Assembly (NCBI RefSeq): GCF_900129125.1
Contig: NZ_FQVJ01000006.1
Coordinates: 62,001-126,000 of the forward strand
From: Acidocella aminolytica 101 = DSM 11237
GTDB taxonomy: Bacteria; Pseudomonadota; Alphaproteobacteria; Acetobacterales; Acetobacteraceae
DNA: 64,000 nt
Reading direction: 5' to 3'
Positions within the stretch are counted from its first letter, which is position 1; every line of letters begins with the position of its first letter. Below are positions 1 through 8,418 of the stretch, one piece after another. The position numbers and the translations under genes were made by a program. The notes below the pieces were generated by a model. It did no database searches and was not told the origin of the DNA. It worked only from the letters and a program-made list of their open reading frames with translations.

Positions 1-858
1 CTTGCCCACAGAGCCAGCACACAAGGCGCAGACGGCCTCGGGCCAGACGGCTTTGCTGCGGTTTTGCAAGGACATCTGCAAGCCATGGACATGCCCGTAT
101 CCCCCACGCCCCTGCCGGTAGTGATCTGCGGCATGGCCGGGGCGCGGCAAGGTTGGCGCGAGGCGGGATATGTGCATGTTCCAGCCACGCCAAACGCCTG
201 TCTAGTCCAAGCCGTGACCGTTCCCGCCGAAGGGTTAGACGTGAGAATACTCCCCGGCCTTGCGCAGCAAGCGCCGCAACCATCCGATGTGATGCGTGGC
301 GAGGAAACGCAGCTTATTGGCCTGCTCGCAACTTCTCCGTCATTGACCGGCACGGTCTGTCTACCCGGTACGCACAGCAAATGGGTCCGCACGAGCCACG
401 GGCAGATACAGCAATTTCACACCGCGATGACCGGCGAATTATTCGCCTTGCTATCAAGGGATTCGGTTCTGCGACACGTAATAGCGGGTGAAACGCGCTT
501 CGCCCCGGAGGACCCGGCCTTCGGGATGGGGCTGGAAACATCCTTCACGCAGCCGGGCACTTTGCCGCTTACATTATTTCAAATCCGTGCCGCAGGATTG
601 CTGGCGGGGCAGACTGGGGCCAGCGCCGCCGCGCGGCTGTCCGGCCTGCTAATCGGAGCGGAACTGATCGCGGCGTTGGACGGCTTGCCGGAAACTGAGG
701 AGGTTGCACTGGTAGCCGCCGGTGCTTTGGCACCGCTTTATGCCTACGCCTTTACCCAAGCCAAGCGCCGCTTTTGCCTTCTGGATGCTAACACCCTGAC
801 CCTAGCCGGGCTGCTTGCCGCGGCACGGCATTTATTCCCGGCCGTATTCAAGGATTAA
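1..858 (+). CDS. dgoK: 2-dehydro-3-deoxygalactonokinase, 5' end cut by window
   Basis: Phosphorylates 2-keto-3-deoxygalactonate (KDGal) to the 6-phosphate in the De Ley-Doudoroff galactose route. The frame is open from base 1 with no stop, so the true start lies upstream of the window and the ASKHA-type phosphate-binding N-terminus is missing here. Visible family marks are the CGMAGARQGW stretch (about residues 47-56 of the visible frame), the LPGTHSKWV motif and the MTGELFALL segment typical of DgoK. The stop lies 3 bp before dgoA, so the two are surely cotranscribed. The DgoK-DgoA pairing supports the substrate assignment. The call is confident; only the N-terminus is unseen. Confidence 0.9.
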   Translation, partial: LAHRASTQGADGLGPDGFAAVLQGHLQAMDMPVSPTPLPVVICGMAGARQGWREAGYVHVPATPNACLVQAVTVPAEGLDVRILPGLAQQAPQPSDVMRGEETQLIGLLATSPSLTGTVCLPGTHSKWVRTSHGQIQQFHTAMTGELFALLSRDSVLRHVIAGETRFAPEDPAFGMGLETSFTQPGTLPLTLFQIRAAGLLAGQTGASAAARLSGLLIGAELIAALDGLPETEEVALVAAGALAPLYAYAFTQAKRRFCLLDANTLTLAGLLAAARHLFPAVFKD

Positions 859-861
859 GCC

Positions 862-1512
862 ATGCACGACGACACACCCGCCTGCCCCCTGCCAGCTTTT
901 AAGCGCGGACTTATTGCAATTTTGCGGGGCCTGACGCCAGAGGATGCGGAGCCGGTGGGGAAAGTTCTGGCCGAAGCCGGGTTCGAGGCAATCGAGGTGC
1001 CTTTAAATTCGCCCCGCCCGCTGCTCTCAGTTGAAAAACTAGCAAAACGCCTTGGTGAATCGGTGCTGATCGGTGCGGGAACCGTGCTGTCCGCCGAATC
1101 TGTGCGGGATGTGGCACAGGCTGGCGGGCGGCTAATTGTGGCACCGAATGTGGATGAAAGCGTGCTTACTGCCGCTGTTGTGCAAAAGCTGGTGAGTATG
1201 CCAGGTGTTTTTACCCCCACAGAGGCGTTGCAGGCCCTGCGCTGGGGAGCGTCCGCGCTAAAATTCTTTCCGGCGGTTACGCTAGGACCGGCGGGGATTG
1301 GCGCCATCCGCACCATTTTGCCGCCCGATACGTCCATTGGCGCCGTAGGAGGAGTGGCAGAGGCGGATTTCCCAGCTTATTGGCGGGCCGGAGTGCGGCT
1401 CTTTGGGCTCGGCTCCAGCCTTTATAAACCCGGCGACAAAGCTGCGACCGTTGCCGCGCGGGCAAAGGCCGTCATAACCGCATATGACGCACTTCATAAT
1501 CACATTGCATGA
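862..1512 (+). CDS. dgoA: 2-dehydro-3-deoxy-6-phosphogalactonate aldolase
   Basis: Class I KDPG/KDPGal aldolase of 216 residues, the usual family length, which cleaves KDPGal to pyruvate and glyceraldehyde 3-phosphate in the cytoplasm. Visible motifs are EAIEVPLNSP (catalytic Glu region), IGAGTVLS, FTPTEALQA and the Schiff-base lysine in ALKFFPAV. The position next to dgoK favours the galactonate enzyme over the KDPG (Entner-Doudoroff) enzyme, which the sequence alone cannot separate firmly. The stop overlaps a possible ATG (ATGA) of the following LysR frame. Confidence 0.9.
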   Translation: MHDDTPACPLPAFKRGLIAILRGLTPEDAEPVGKVLAEAGFEAIEVPLNSPRPLLSVEKLAKRLGESVLIGAGTVLSAESVRDVAQAGGRLIVAPNVDESVLTAAVVQKLVSMPGVFTPTEALQALRWGASALKFFPAVTLGPAGIGAIRTILPPDTSIGAVGGVAEADFPAYWRAGVRLFGLGSSLYKPGDKAATVAARAKAVITAYDALHNHIA

Positions 1513-1619
1513 AACTCGTCATGCGTGATAACAATTTCATCACAAAAAAGCATCACAAGGGGAATTGGAAACGCGCATGGACCCACTCGTTCCTCCCCCA
1601 AAACGGGGATTTTGAGCCG

Positions 1620-2591
1620 ATGCCGCATGGCCTGATGCCTGATTGGTTTCTACGTTCACGCCTAAAGCTCCGACATCTACAATTATTGCTGGCCATTGAC
1701 GAGCAGCGCAATTTACACCGCGCGGCAGAACGGATGAACATTGCCCAGCCCGCGGCCTCCAAATTGCTGGCGGAGGTGGAGGCTATTTTCGGACAACCGT
1801 TGTTTGACCGGCATCCGCGCGGGCTGACCCCAACCGTGCAAGGGGAAATTCTTATCCGCAATGGTAGCCTCGCCCTGCGAACTTTGACCCAGGCTGCAAC
1901 CGAGGTGAATGCCTTTACCAAAGGCCAGACCGGCATGGTGACGGTAGGTACGGTAATGGCGCCGATGATCGAACTGCTGGTGGACGCCATTGAGGAAGTG
2001 CGCGCGCATCATCCGGGGCTGCAGATCACCGTTGAGCATAATATCAGCGATGTTCTCGCCCCGAAGCTGCTTGAAGGGGAAGTCGACTTCGCTCTGGCGC
2101 GGATTCCGGGGGATCATGACCCCAAACAATTCACCTACCAGCAACTTTGGGGCGAAGAACTGCATCTTCTCTGCCGGGAGACGCATCCACTCGCCAATAA
2201 GGAAGCCGTGACGATGGCGGAATTGGCGCAATGGCCGTGGGTGCTGCAACCCCGTGGCGCGCCGCTGCGGCAACGGATTGAGCATCTGTTTCTGGAAGCA
2301 GGTACGCCCATGCCGCGCTCCATCGTCAATTCCACCTCGGCCGTGATGTCTCTGATCATGGTCAATCAGTCCGATGCGATTACGTCACTGGAATGGAATG
2401 TGGCCAAGCTAATGTCCGGCATGAGCCGGTTGCGGATGCTGAATTTCCCTGAACGTGTTTTTTTGCAGCCTTACGGCCTGCTGACCGTGGCGGAACGGCC
2501 GCTCTCCCCCGGTGCGAAGATTATGTATGACGCGATTTTAGGGCTGGCAGCGCGCCGGGAGAGGGAAAAGTCGCTGGAAGAGTGCCAATAG
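1620..2591 (+). CDS. LysR-family regulator (GbpR-like, sugar acid)
   Basis: LysR-type transcriptional regulator. An N-terminal winged HTH (LKLRHLQLLLAIDEQRN, then AAERMNIAQPAASKLL) is followed by a periplasmic-binding-like effector domain. The frame can be extended to an ATG at 1509 that overlaps the dgoA stop, which would add 37 residues without LysR character. The ATG at 1620 (or 1635) puts the HTH at the usual distance from the N-terminus and was chosen. Relatives such as GbpR control sugar-binding protein genes, so this is the likely local regulator of the pentose/galactose genes on both sides. The inducer cannot be read from sequence. Confidence 0.85.
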   Translation: MPHGLMPDWFLRSRLKLRHLQLLLAIDEQRNLHRAAERMNIAQPAASKLLAEVEAIFGQPLFDRHPRGLTPTVQGEILIRNGSLALRTLTQAATEVNAFTKGQTGMVTVGTVMAPMIELLVDAIEEVRAHHPGLQITVEHNISDVLAPKLLEGEVDFALARIPGDHDPKQFTYQQLWGEELHLLCRETHPLANKEAVTMAELAQWPWVLQPRGAPLRQRIEHLFLEAGTPMPRSIVNSTSAVMSLIMVNQSDAITSLEWNVAKLMSGMSRLRMLNFPERVFLQPYGLLTVAERPLSPGAKIMYDAILGLAARREREKSLEECQ

Positions 2592-2743
2592 ATATTCAAA
2601 ACGGCATCAAACAGCAAAAGATTAGCATTTGACGGCTATCTCAGCGATGCCTTACCCAACCTTGCCCAGTCAGGGCGCGCAGAAAAGCTGACGGCCTTCC
2701 AGGACGCTTCACACAGGACCGGCCCGTCAGAAAAGGAGAGGAA

Positions 2744-3517
2744 ATGACACAAATTTTGACGGCGATTTATCCTAGCCTGAAAGACCGCGTGGTATATATC
2801 ACCGGTGGCGGAACCGGCATTGGCGCCTCGCTGACCGCTGGATTTGCCGCTCAGGGTGCAAAGGTCGCGTTTGTTGACATCGCGGAAGAACCAAGCCGCG
2901 CCCTGGCTGAGCAGATTGGCGCGCAAACCGGCCGCAAGCCGCTGTATCTGCCTTGCGATCTGCGCGACATTGCCGCGCTGCGCGCGACCATCGCGCAGAC
3001 CCAAGCGGAGCTGGGTGAGATTGATGTGCTGGTCAACAACGCCGCCAACGACCAGCGCCATAAGATCGAAGAGGTGACGCCGGAATTCTGGGATGAGCGG
3101 ATGGCGGTGAATCTGCGCCCGCAATTTTTCACCGCCCAGGCCGTGGCCGAGTCGATGAAGGCGCGTAAATCCGGTAGCATCATTAATTTCGGCTCATCCT
3201 CCTGGAAGAAAGGGCAAGGCGGCATGCCAGCCTATACCGCCGCGAAGGCCGCCATCCATGGGCTGACGCGCGGTCTGGCGCGAGATCTTGGCCCCTATAA
3301 TGTGCGCGTCAATACCATCGTACCCGGTTGGATTATTACCGAGCGCCAACTTGCCTTGTGGCTGACGCCGGAAGCCGATGCCGAGCGCGCACGCCAGCAA
3401 TGCCTGCCGGAGCGGGTGATGCCGGACCATGTCACCGCCATGGCCTTGTTCCTGGCCGCCGATGACAGCGCCGCCTGCTCAGCGCAAGAATTCACAGTCG
3501 ATGGCGGCTGGATCTGA
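2744..3517 (+). CDS. SDR sugar 1-dehydrogenase (XylB-like; pentose/galactose)
   Basis: Short-chain dehydrogenase of 257 residues closely resembling Caulobacter XylB, including the AIYPSLK start. It should oxidise an aldose (D-xylose, L-arabinose or D-galactose) to the 1,4- or 1,5-lactone with NAD(P)+. Visible are the cofactor motif TGGGTGIG, the NNAAN motif, a catalytic Ser in INFGSSSW, the YTAAK Tyr/Lys pair, and the C-terminal DGGW. A clear ribosome binding site (aaaaggagaggaa) precedes the ATG. It starts a run in which the lactonase follows after 4 bp. Which sugar is physiological is inferred only from neighbours, which favour arabinose/galactose. Confidence 0.85.
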   Translation: MTQILTAIYPSLKDRVVYITGGGTGIGASLTAGFAAQGAKVAFVDIAEEPSRALAEQIGAQTGRKPLYLPCDLRDIAALRATIAQTQAELGEIDVLVNNAANDQRHKIEEVTPEFWDERMAVNLRPQFFTAQAVAESMKARKSGSIINFGSSSWKKGQGGMPAYTAAKAAIHGLTRGLARDLGPYNVRVNTIVPGWIITERQLALWLTPEADAERARQQCLPERVMPDHVTAMALFLAADDSAACSAQEFTVDGGWI

Positions 3518-3521
3518 GATC

Positions 3522-4388
3522 ATGGCCCAGTTGCGCGACCCGGCAGGCGCGTTGCTGGGCGAAGGCCCAGTCTGGCATGTTGCGGAGCAAGCGGTCTATT
3601 GGGTGGATATTAAAGGCCGCCGGCTCAACCGCTACAAGCCGGAAGACGGCGCGGTACAGCGCTGGTCGTTTCATGATAATCTGGCCTGGGTCCTGCCGCG
3701 CCGCGCAGGCGGCTGGGTTGCGGGTACACGGCATGAAATTGGAGAATTAAGCCTGGACCCGGAACTGGTCTTTACCCCGCGCCTGCGCGTAGAGCCAGAC
3801 AAGCCCGGTAACCGGCTGAACGATGCCAAAATTGATGCCGATGGCACAATCTGGTTCGGCACCATGGATGATAACGAGGCCGCACCCAGCGGAGCCTTCT
3901 ATCGCATATTGCCGGATTTTTCGGTCTTGCGGATCGATACAGGCTTCACCATCGCCAATGGTCCGGCCTTCGCGCCGGACGGACGTACCATCTACCACAC
4001 CGACTCTGCCGCACGGACCATCTATCGTTATCCGCGACATCATGACGGCACGGTTGGACCGCGCATGCCCTTTATCCGCTTTACTGACGCGGATGGGTTT
4101 CCCGATGGCATGACTGTCGATGCCAAAGGTGGATTATGGGTTGCGCATTGGGGCGGCGGACGGGTGAGCCGGTTCACGCCGGAAGGTGTGTTAGACCGCA
4201 CCCTGGCGCTGCCTGTTTCGCAAGTGACAAGCTGCTGCTTTGGCGGAGCGAATCTGGACCGGCTGTTTGTCACCACCGCTGCGATTGGATTGAGCTCGGA
4301 ACGGCAAAAAGGAGAACCATTGGCGGGCGGCCTGTTTGAACTGGCCCCTGACATTGAGGGCCTGCCCGCTCCGCTTTTCGCGGGCTGA
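3522..4388 (+). CDS. SMP-30/gluconolactonase-family aldonolactonase
   Basis: Six-bladed beta-propeller lactonase of 288 residues (Caulobacter XylC is of similar size) that should hydrolyse the sugar lactone made by the upstream dehydrogenase. The expected metal ligands are visible: Glu in LGEGPVW, Asn in NRLNDAK and Asp in FPDGMTVD. The open frame reaches back to 3429 inside the SDR gene, but the ATG at 3522, 4 bp after the SDR stop, gives a family-like N-terminus and was chosen. It is translationally close to the dehydrogenase and forms the oxidation-plus-hydrolysis pair of the pathway. Confidence 0.88.
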   Translation: MAQLRDPAGALLGEGPVWHVAEQAVYWVDIKGRRLNRYKPEDGAVQRWSFHDNLAWVLPRRAGGWVAGTRHEIGELSLDPELVFTPRLRVEPDKPGNRLNDAKIDADGTIWFGTMDDNEAAPSGAFYRILPDFSVLRIDTGFTIANGPAFAPDGRTIYHTDSAARTIYRYPRHHDGTVGPRMPFIRFTDADGFPDGMTVDAKGGLWVAHWGGGRVSRFTPEGVLDRTLALPVSQVTSCCFGGANLDRLFVTTAAIGLSSERQKGEPLAGGLFELAPDIEGLPAPLFAG

Positions 4389-4439
4389 ACCGCAAACGAC
4401 CGATAACAAAAACAATATGAAAATGCTCTTTTAAAATAT

Positions 4440-4467
4440 TTGACATATATCATACGGATTTTAAAAT
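4440..4467 (+). promoter_or_regulatory. sigma-70-like promoter before the sugar ABC operon
   Basis: TTGACA (4440-4445), a 16-bp spacer and TAAAAT (4462-4467), in an AT-rich gap between the lactonase stop and the binding-protein start. The -35 is perfect and the -10 has one mismatch. This suggests that the transporter genes can be transcribed separately from the dehydrogenase and lactonase. Start site not shown. Confidence 0.5.
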
Positions 4468-4557
4468 CCTTCGCGTGGCGGACAGGCGGCCAAGCTGAAC
4501 TGACTAAAAAACACGCGCCTGCATCTAGTAAAAAACCAAATGGAGAGGATAGCCAGG

Positions 4558-5640
4558 ATGGATGAAGACAAGAAGACCGAAGGGCTTCTGAACGTCAAAC
4601 GGCGCATGATGGTTCAGGGCGGCCCCGCTCTGCTGGCCGCTGCCGCCGGTATGGCCGCCATGACCAAGACCGCTCAGGCAGCGGATCCCAGCCCCTTGCC
4701 AAAGCATAAGCGCTGGAAGCTGGTTTTTGTGAATCACGTCACCACCAACCCGTTCTTTGTGCCGACACAATATGGCATTCATGATGCTTGCGCCTTTTTC
4801 GGCTGCGATTATCAGTGGACCGGCTCCGAGACCGCCGTGGTGGGCGAGATGGTGAATGCGATGGATGCCGCGATTGCTGGCAAAGCCGATGCCATTGCCA
4901 TCGCCATTGTCGACCCCAAGGCTTTCAACGCCCCCACCGCCGCCGCGTTGAAGGCCGGTATCCCGGTTTTCTCCTATAACGCTGACGCCCCCGCCAATAG
5001 CGGTAATGAGCGTCTCGCTTATATCGGCCAGGATCTTTACAAATCCGGCTACGAGATGGGGCAGAAGGTCGTGGAACTGGTTGGGTCCGGCCATGTGGCG
5101 CTGTTCATTGCAACGCCGGGTCAGCTGAATATTCAACCGCGTATTGATGGCGCCGCCGCCGCGATCAAGGCGTCCGGCAAGCCAATTACGTATGAGGAAA
5201 TCGCCACCGGCGCGACTATTGATGAAGAACTGCCGAAGATCAAAGCCTATTATCTCGGCCACCAGGATGTGAAAGGCATGTTCGCGGTGGACGCCGGATC
5301 CACGCAAAGCATCGGCCAAGTAATGAAGGAATTCAACTTGGCCGCCAAGGGGGTTCATGGTGGCGGTTTCGACCTAGTGCCCCGCACCCTACAATCCATC
5401 CATGAAGGCGTTCTCGATTTCACCATTGACCAGCAGCCTTATCTGCAGGGCTTCTACACGGTGATGGAGATGGTGATGTTCCTGGCCTCCGGGGGGCTGG
5501 TTGGTCCGGCGAATATCAATACAGGTCTGAAATTCGTGACGAAGGAAACGGTTGATCCGTACTTGAACACCGCGACCCGTTACGAGGGTAACAGCTCCAA
5601 ACCTCAGATCGTCCCCCGCTCCGGGCCGATCGCGAGCTGA
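4558..5640 (+). CDS. sugar ABC transporter periplasmic binding protein
   Basis: Periplasmic sugar-binding protein of the Peripla_BP_4/ribose-binding class, about 360 residues. The N-terminus has VKRRMMVQ followed by an alanine-rich hydrophobic stretch ending near TAQA, which looks like a Tat signal (twin Arg), though Sec export is possible. The mature part begins near PKHKRWKLVFVNH and carries the two-lobe pattern (VTTNPFFVP, NADAPANSG, FAVDAGSTQSIGQ). The ATG at 4558 was preferred over 4540 because GGAG lies at a proper distance before it. Permease and ATPase genes follow. By context the ligand is likely L-arabinose, D-xylose or D-galactose. Confidence 0.88.
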   Translation: MDEDKKTEGLLNVKRRMMVQGGPALLAAAAGMAAMTKTAQAADPSPLPKHKRWKLVFVNHVTTNPFFVPTQYGIHDACAFFGCDYQWTGSETAVVGEMVNAMDAAIAGKADAIAIAIVDPKAFNAPTAAALKAGIPVFSYNADAPANSGNERLAYIGQDLYKSGYEMGQKVVELVGSGHVALFIATPGQLNIQPRIDGAAAAIKASGKPITYEEIATGATIDEELPKIKAYYLGHQDVKGMFAVDAGSTQSIGQVMKEFNLAAKGVHGGGFDLVPRTLQSIHEGVLDFTIDQQPYLQGFYTVMEMVMFLASGGLVGPANINTGLKFVTKETVDPYLNTATRYEGNSSKPQIVPRSGPIAS

Positions 5641-5683
5641 TCCAGTCAAGGCAGGTAAATCTTGAATTTGGGATGAAAATAGC

Positions 5684-6649
5684 GTGAACAAGAAAACAAA
5701 AGGTTTACTTGCCTTACTGCTCCGCAAGCCGGAGGCAAGCATTCTTCTGGTTGGTATTATTCTGATCATCACCTTCCAGAGCCTAACACCGGACTTCTTC
5801 ACCAACGCCAACATGCAGACGGTGAGCCAGTTCTTTGCTCCCTGGACGCTTATTGCCTGCGGCGAAATCATGCTGCTGATTTCGGGTGAGGTGGATCTTT
5901 CCGTTGGGCAGGTGTTTGCCCTGGCGCCTTTCATCATGCATTTCGCCATCGTGGCGGGCTTGCCGGTGGTGCTGGGTGTTGTAGTGGCCTTATTGGTTTC
6001 CGCCTTTCTGGGCTTTTGCATTGGTGTTATTACCGTACGATTTGGGGTGCCCTCCTTCATCACCACGCTGGGCGCCATGCTGTTGTTCAACGGGTTGACG
6101 CTGACAATCAGCGGTGGTTTCCCGCTTGATACGCCGGACGGTATAACAGGCGTTATTCTCGGCGGCTGGGAATATAGCGAAATTCTCTGGGCGGTGGGCA
6201 TAGCCCTGGCAATGCATATCATGCTGCGCCACACCCGCTGGGGCCTGCATACGGTGGCTGCAGGCGGCAATCCCACTGGGGCCGCGGAAGCGGGTATCCA
6301 TATCCGCCGCATCAAGATCGGCAATTTCATGATGTGTAGCGTGCTGGGCGGTTTCGCTGGTATTCTCAACGCGTTCCACGTCACCTCCATCGACCCGAAT
6401 GCCGGCGGCGCGAATGTCATGTTCCTTGCCATTGCTTCGGCTGTTATCGGCGGCACCTCGCTGCTCGGTGGCTCAGGGACCATTCTGGGCGGTCTGTTCG
6501 GTGCAGCTGTGCTTGGTATTCTTCAGGATGGGTTTACGTTGCTTGGCATCAATGCCTTCACGTTCGACATCATCACCGGCGCGGCCATCCTCATCACCAT
6601 GATCTCCAACGTCCAATTCGCGGCTTGGCGCCGCCGGAGCCGTATCTGA
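5684..6649 (+). CDS. sugar ABC transporter permease
   Basis: Inner-membrane permease of the RbsC/FrcC (BPD_transp_2) family, 321 residues with about eight to ten hydrophobic segments. The family motif GEVDLSVGQVFAL is seen at about residues 67-79, and GGTSLLGGSGTILGGLFGA near the C-terminus. It starts with GTG at 5684. It lies 43 bp behind the binding protein and 1 bp before the ATPase gene, so binding protein, permease and ATPase form one importer. A single permease probably works as a homodimer, as in the FrcBCA arrangement. Confidence 0.9.
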   Translation: MNKKTKGLLALLLRKPEASILLVGIILIITFQSLTPDFFTNANMQTVSQFFAPWTLIACGEIMLLISGEVDLSVGQVFALAPFIMHFAIVAGLPVVLGVVVALLVSAFLGFCIGVITVRFGVPSFITTLGAMLLFNGLTLTISGGFPLDTPDGITGVILGGWEYSEILWAVGIALAMHIMLRHTRWGLHTVAAGGNPTGAAEAGIHIRRIKIGNFMMCSVLGGFAGILNAFHVTSIDPNAGGANVMFLAIASAVIGGTSLLGGSGTILGGLFGAAVLGILQDGFTLLGINAFTFDIITGAAILITMISNVQFAAWRRRSRI

Positions 6650-6650
6650 C

Positions 6651-7409
6651 ATGAGCGACACGAATCATGCGCTGGAGGCGCGTAATATCACCAAGCGTTT
6701 TGGACGGGTGCAGGCGCTGCACGGTATCTCCCTGACGCTAAAGCCCGGCGAAATGCTTGGCATTCTCGGCGATAACGGTGCGGGCAAATCGACCCTGATG
6801 AAGATTTTGTCAGGCTATCACGCCCCCACAACGGGTGAGTTGCTGGTCAAGGGCGAGCAGGTGGAGTTCACCTCGGTCGATCATGCCCGCAGCTTTGGCA
6901 TTGAGTGCGTGTATCAGGATTTGGCACTGGTCAACACGCTCTCTGTATATCACAACATGTTCTTGAACCGCGAGGTGCGCCATGGCGCCTCGCCCTTCCT
7001 GAACCATAAGGAAATGCGTGAGCGCGCCGCCGCCGCGCTGGAAGATATCGGAGTAAATGTTCCCTCCGTGGATGAGGAGGTGGGCATGCTCTCCGGCGGA
7101 CAACGCCAGGCGATCGCCATTGCTCGCGCCGTGTCCTCCAACGCCCGCGTACTGCTGCTGGATGAGCCCCTGGCCGCCATGGGTGCACGCGAGGCGGGCA
7201 TGATTATCGCGCTGATTGAACGCTTGAAGGCGCGCGGTGATGTGTCGCTAATTATGATCGCGCATAATTACGCGCAAACGCTCGACGTAGCCGATAAAGT
7301 GATGATGGTTCAACGGGGCACCTGCACCTTCGAAGGGCGCTCCGCCGATACGTCGGTGCTGGAACTGCTCGATATCGTGAAACGCGAATACCGCGCCGCC
7401 GCGCAGTAA
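6651..7409 (+). CDS. sugar ABC transporter ATP-binding protein, single-NBD type
   Basis: ATPase of the carbohydrate uptake CUT2 branch, 252 residues. Walker A is GDNGAGKST, the signature is LSGGQRQ, Walker B is VLLLDEP, and the switch His is in MIAHNY. Most CUT2 ATPases such as RbsA or AraG have two fused nucleotide-binding domains of about 500 residues. This one has a single domain, as in FrcA, so a dimer is needed. It is tightly coupled to the permease and followed 16 bp later by the AraD homologue. Confidence 0.9.
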   Translation: MSDTNHALEARNITKRFGRVQALHGISLTLKPGEMLGILGDNGAGKSTLMKILSGYHAPTTGELLVKGEQVEFTSVDHARSFGIECVYQDLALVNTLSVYHNMFLNREVRHGASPFLNHKEMRERAAAALEDIGVNVPSVDEEVGMLSGGQRQAIAIARAVSSNARVLLLDEPLAAMGAREAGMIIALIERLKARGDVSLIMIAHNYAQTLDVADKVMMVQRGTCTFEGRSADTSVLELLDIVKREYRAAAQ

Positions 7410-7425
7410 CAGCAGGATTACCATC

Positions 7426-8358
7426 ATGACCTCTCCCGCTCAGCCGCAGCCTTATCGCGGCGTCTTTCCTGTCGCCCCGACGGTGTTCAATGCGCAGGGC
7501 GCGCTGGACCTTGAAGGGCAGAAACGCGCCATTGATTTCATGATCGATGCAGGTTCGCACGGGCTCTGCATCCTGGCGAATTTCTCCGAACAATTCGCGC
7601 TAACGGATGCGGAGCGCGAACAGGTCATGATCACGGTTCTCGAGCATGTGGCTGGACGAGTGCCTGTTATCGTCACCACCAGCCATTTCAGCAGCGCGGT
7701 CTGCGCCGCGCGATCGCGTCAGGCGCAGGACGTGGGCGCGGCGATGGTAATGGTGATGCCGCCTTATCACGGCGCCACATTCCGCGCCGCCGAACCGCAG
7801 ATATTCGAATTCTTCCAAACCGTGTCAGACGCCATCTCCATTCCCGTGATGGTGCAGGATGCGCCGGTGGCAGGCACGCCGCTTTCTGTCCCGTTTTTGG
7901 CCCGCATGGCCAAAGAAATCGAGAATCTGTCCTATTTCAAAATCGAGGTGCCGCGGGCTGCGGCCAAGCTGCGCGGGTTGATTGAAGCCGGTGGCACCCA
8001 CATTCTAGGCCCTTGGGACGGCGAGGAAGCCATTACCCTGATGGCCGACCTCGAAGCGGGCGCCACCGGCGCCATGACAGGCGGCGGCTTTCCGGATGGC
8101 ATCCGTCAGATTATCGATCCCTGGTTTGCCGGCAACCGCGAAGCGGCGATGAGCGCTTATGAACGTTGGCTGCCACTGATCAACTGGGAAAACCGACAAT
8201 GCGGTTTCGCCACCGCCAAGATTTTAATGCAGGAGGGTGGCGTGATCGCTCACGACACGCTGCGCCACCCAACACCGCCCGTACACCCGGCGGACCGCGC
8301 CTTGCTGCTTGACTTGGCCCGGCGGCTGAACCCGCTCGTACTGCGTTGGGGGCGCTAA
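7426..8358 (+). CDS. araD: L-2-keto-3-deoxyarabonate dehydratase (DHDPS family)
   Basis: Member of the dihydrodipicolinate synthase/N-acetylneuraminate lyase superfamily, 310 residues. It is very like the Azospirillum L-2-keto-3-deoxyarabonate dehydratase that forms alpha-ketoglutaric semialdehyde. Shared blocks are GLCILANFSEQFA, MVMPPYHGATFR and NRQCGFATAKILM. The Schiff-base Lys is in SYFKIEVP and the Tyr in MPPYHG. The name araD is used in the Azospirillum sense, not as ribulose-phosphate epimerase. It is the C5 branch point of the cluster. The next enzyme, KGSA dehydrogenase, is not in this window. Confidence 0.88.
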   Translation: MTSPAQPQPYRGVFPVAPTVFNAQGALDLEGQKRAIDFMIDAGSHGLCILANFSEQFALTDAEREQVMITVLEHVAGRVPVIVTTSHFSSAVCAARSRQAQDVGAAMVMVMPPYHGATFRAAEPQIFEFFQTVSDAISIPVMVQDAPVAGTPLSVPFLARMAKEIENLSYFKIEVPRAAAKLRGLIEAGGTHILGPWDGEEAITLMADLEAGATGAMTGGGFPDGIRQIIDPWFAGNREAAMSAYERWLPLINWENRQCGFATAKILMQEGGVIAHDTLRHPTPPVHPADRALLLDLARRLNPLVLRWGR

Positions 8359-8418
8359 GCACATGACCGCACACCATCCGCGTTTTCTCACTCTTTCCGC
8401 TTTCAATGGAGAATCATT

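Noticed and set aside
4525-5358. 277-codon minus-strand frame opposite the sugar-binding protein
   Set aside because: Antisense shadow of a well-supported gene; no domain in it.
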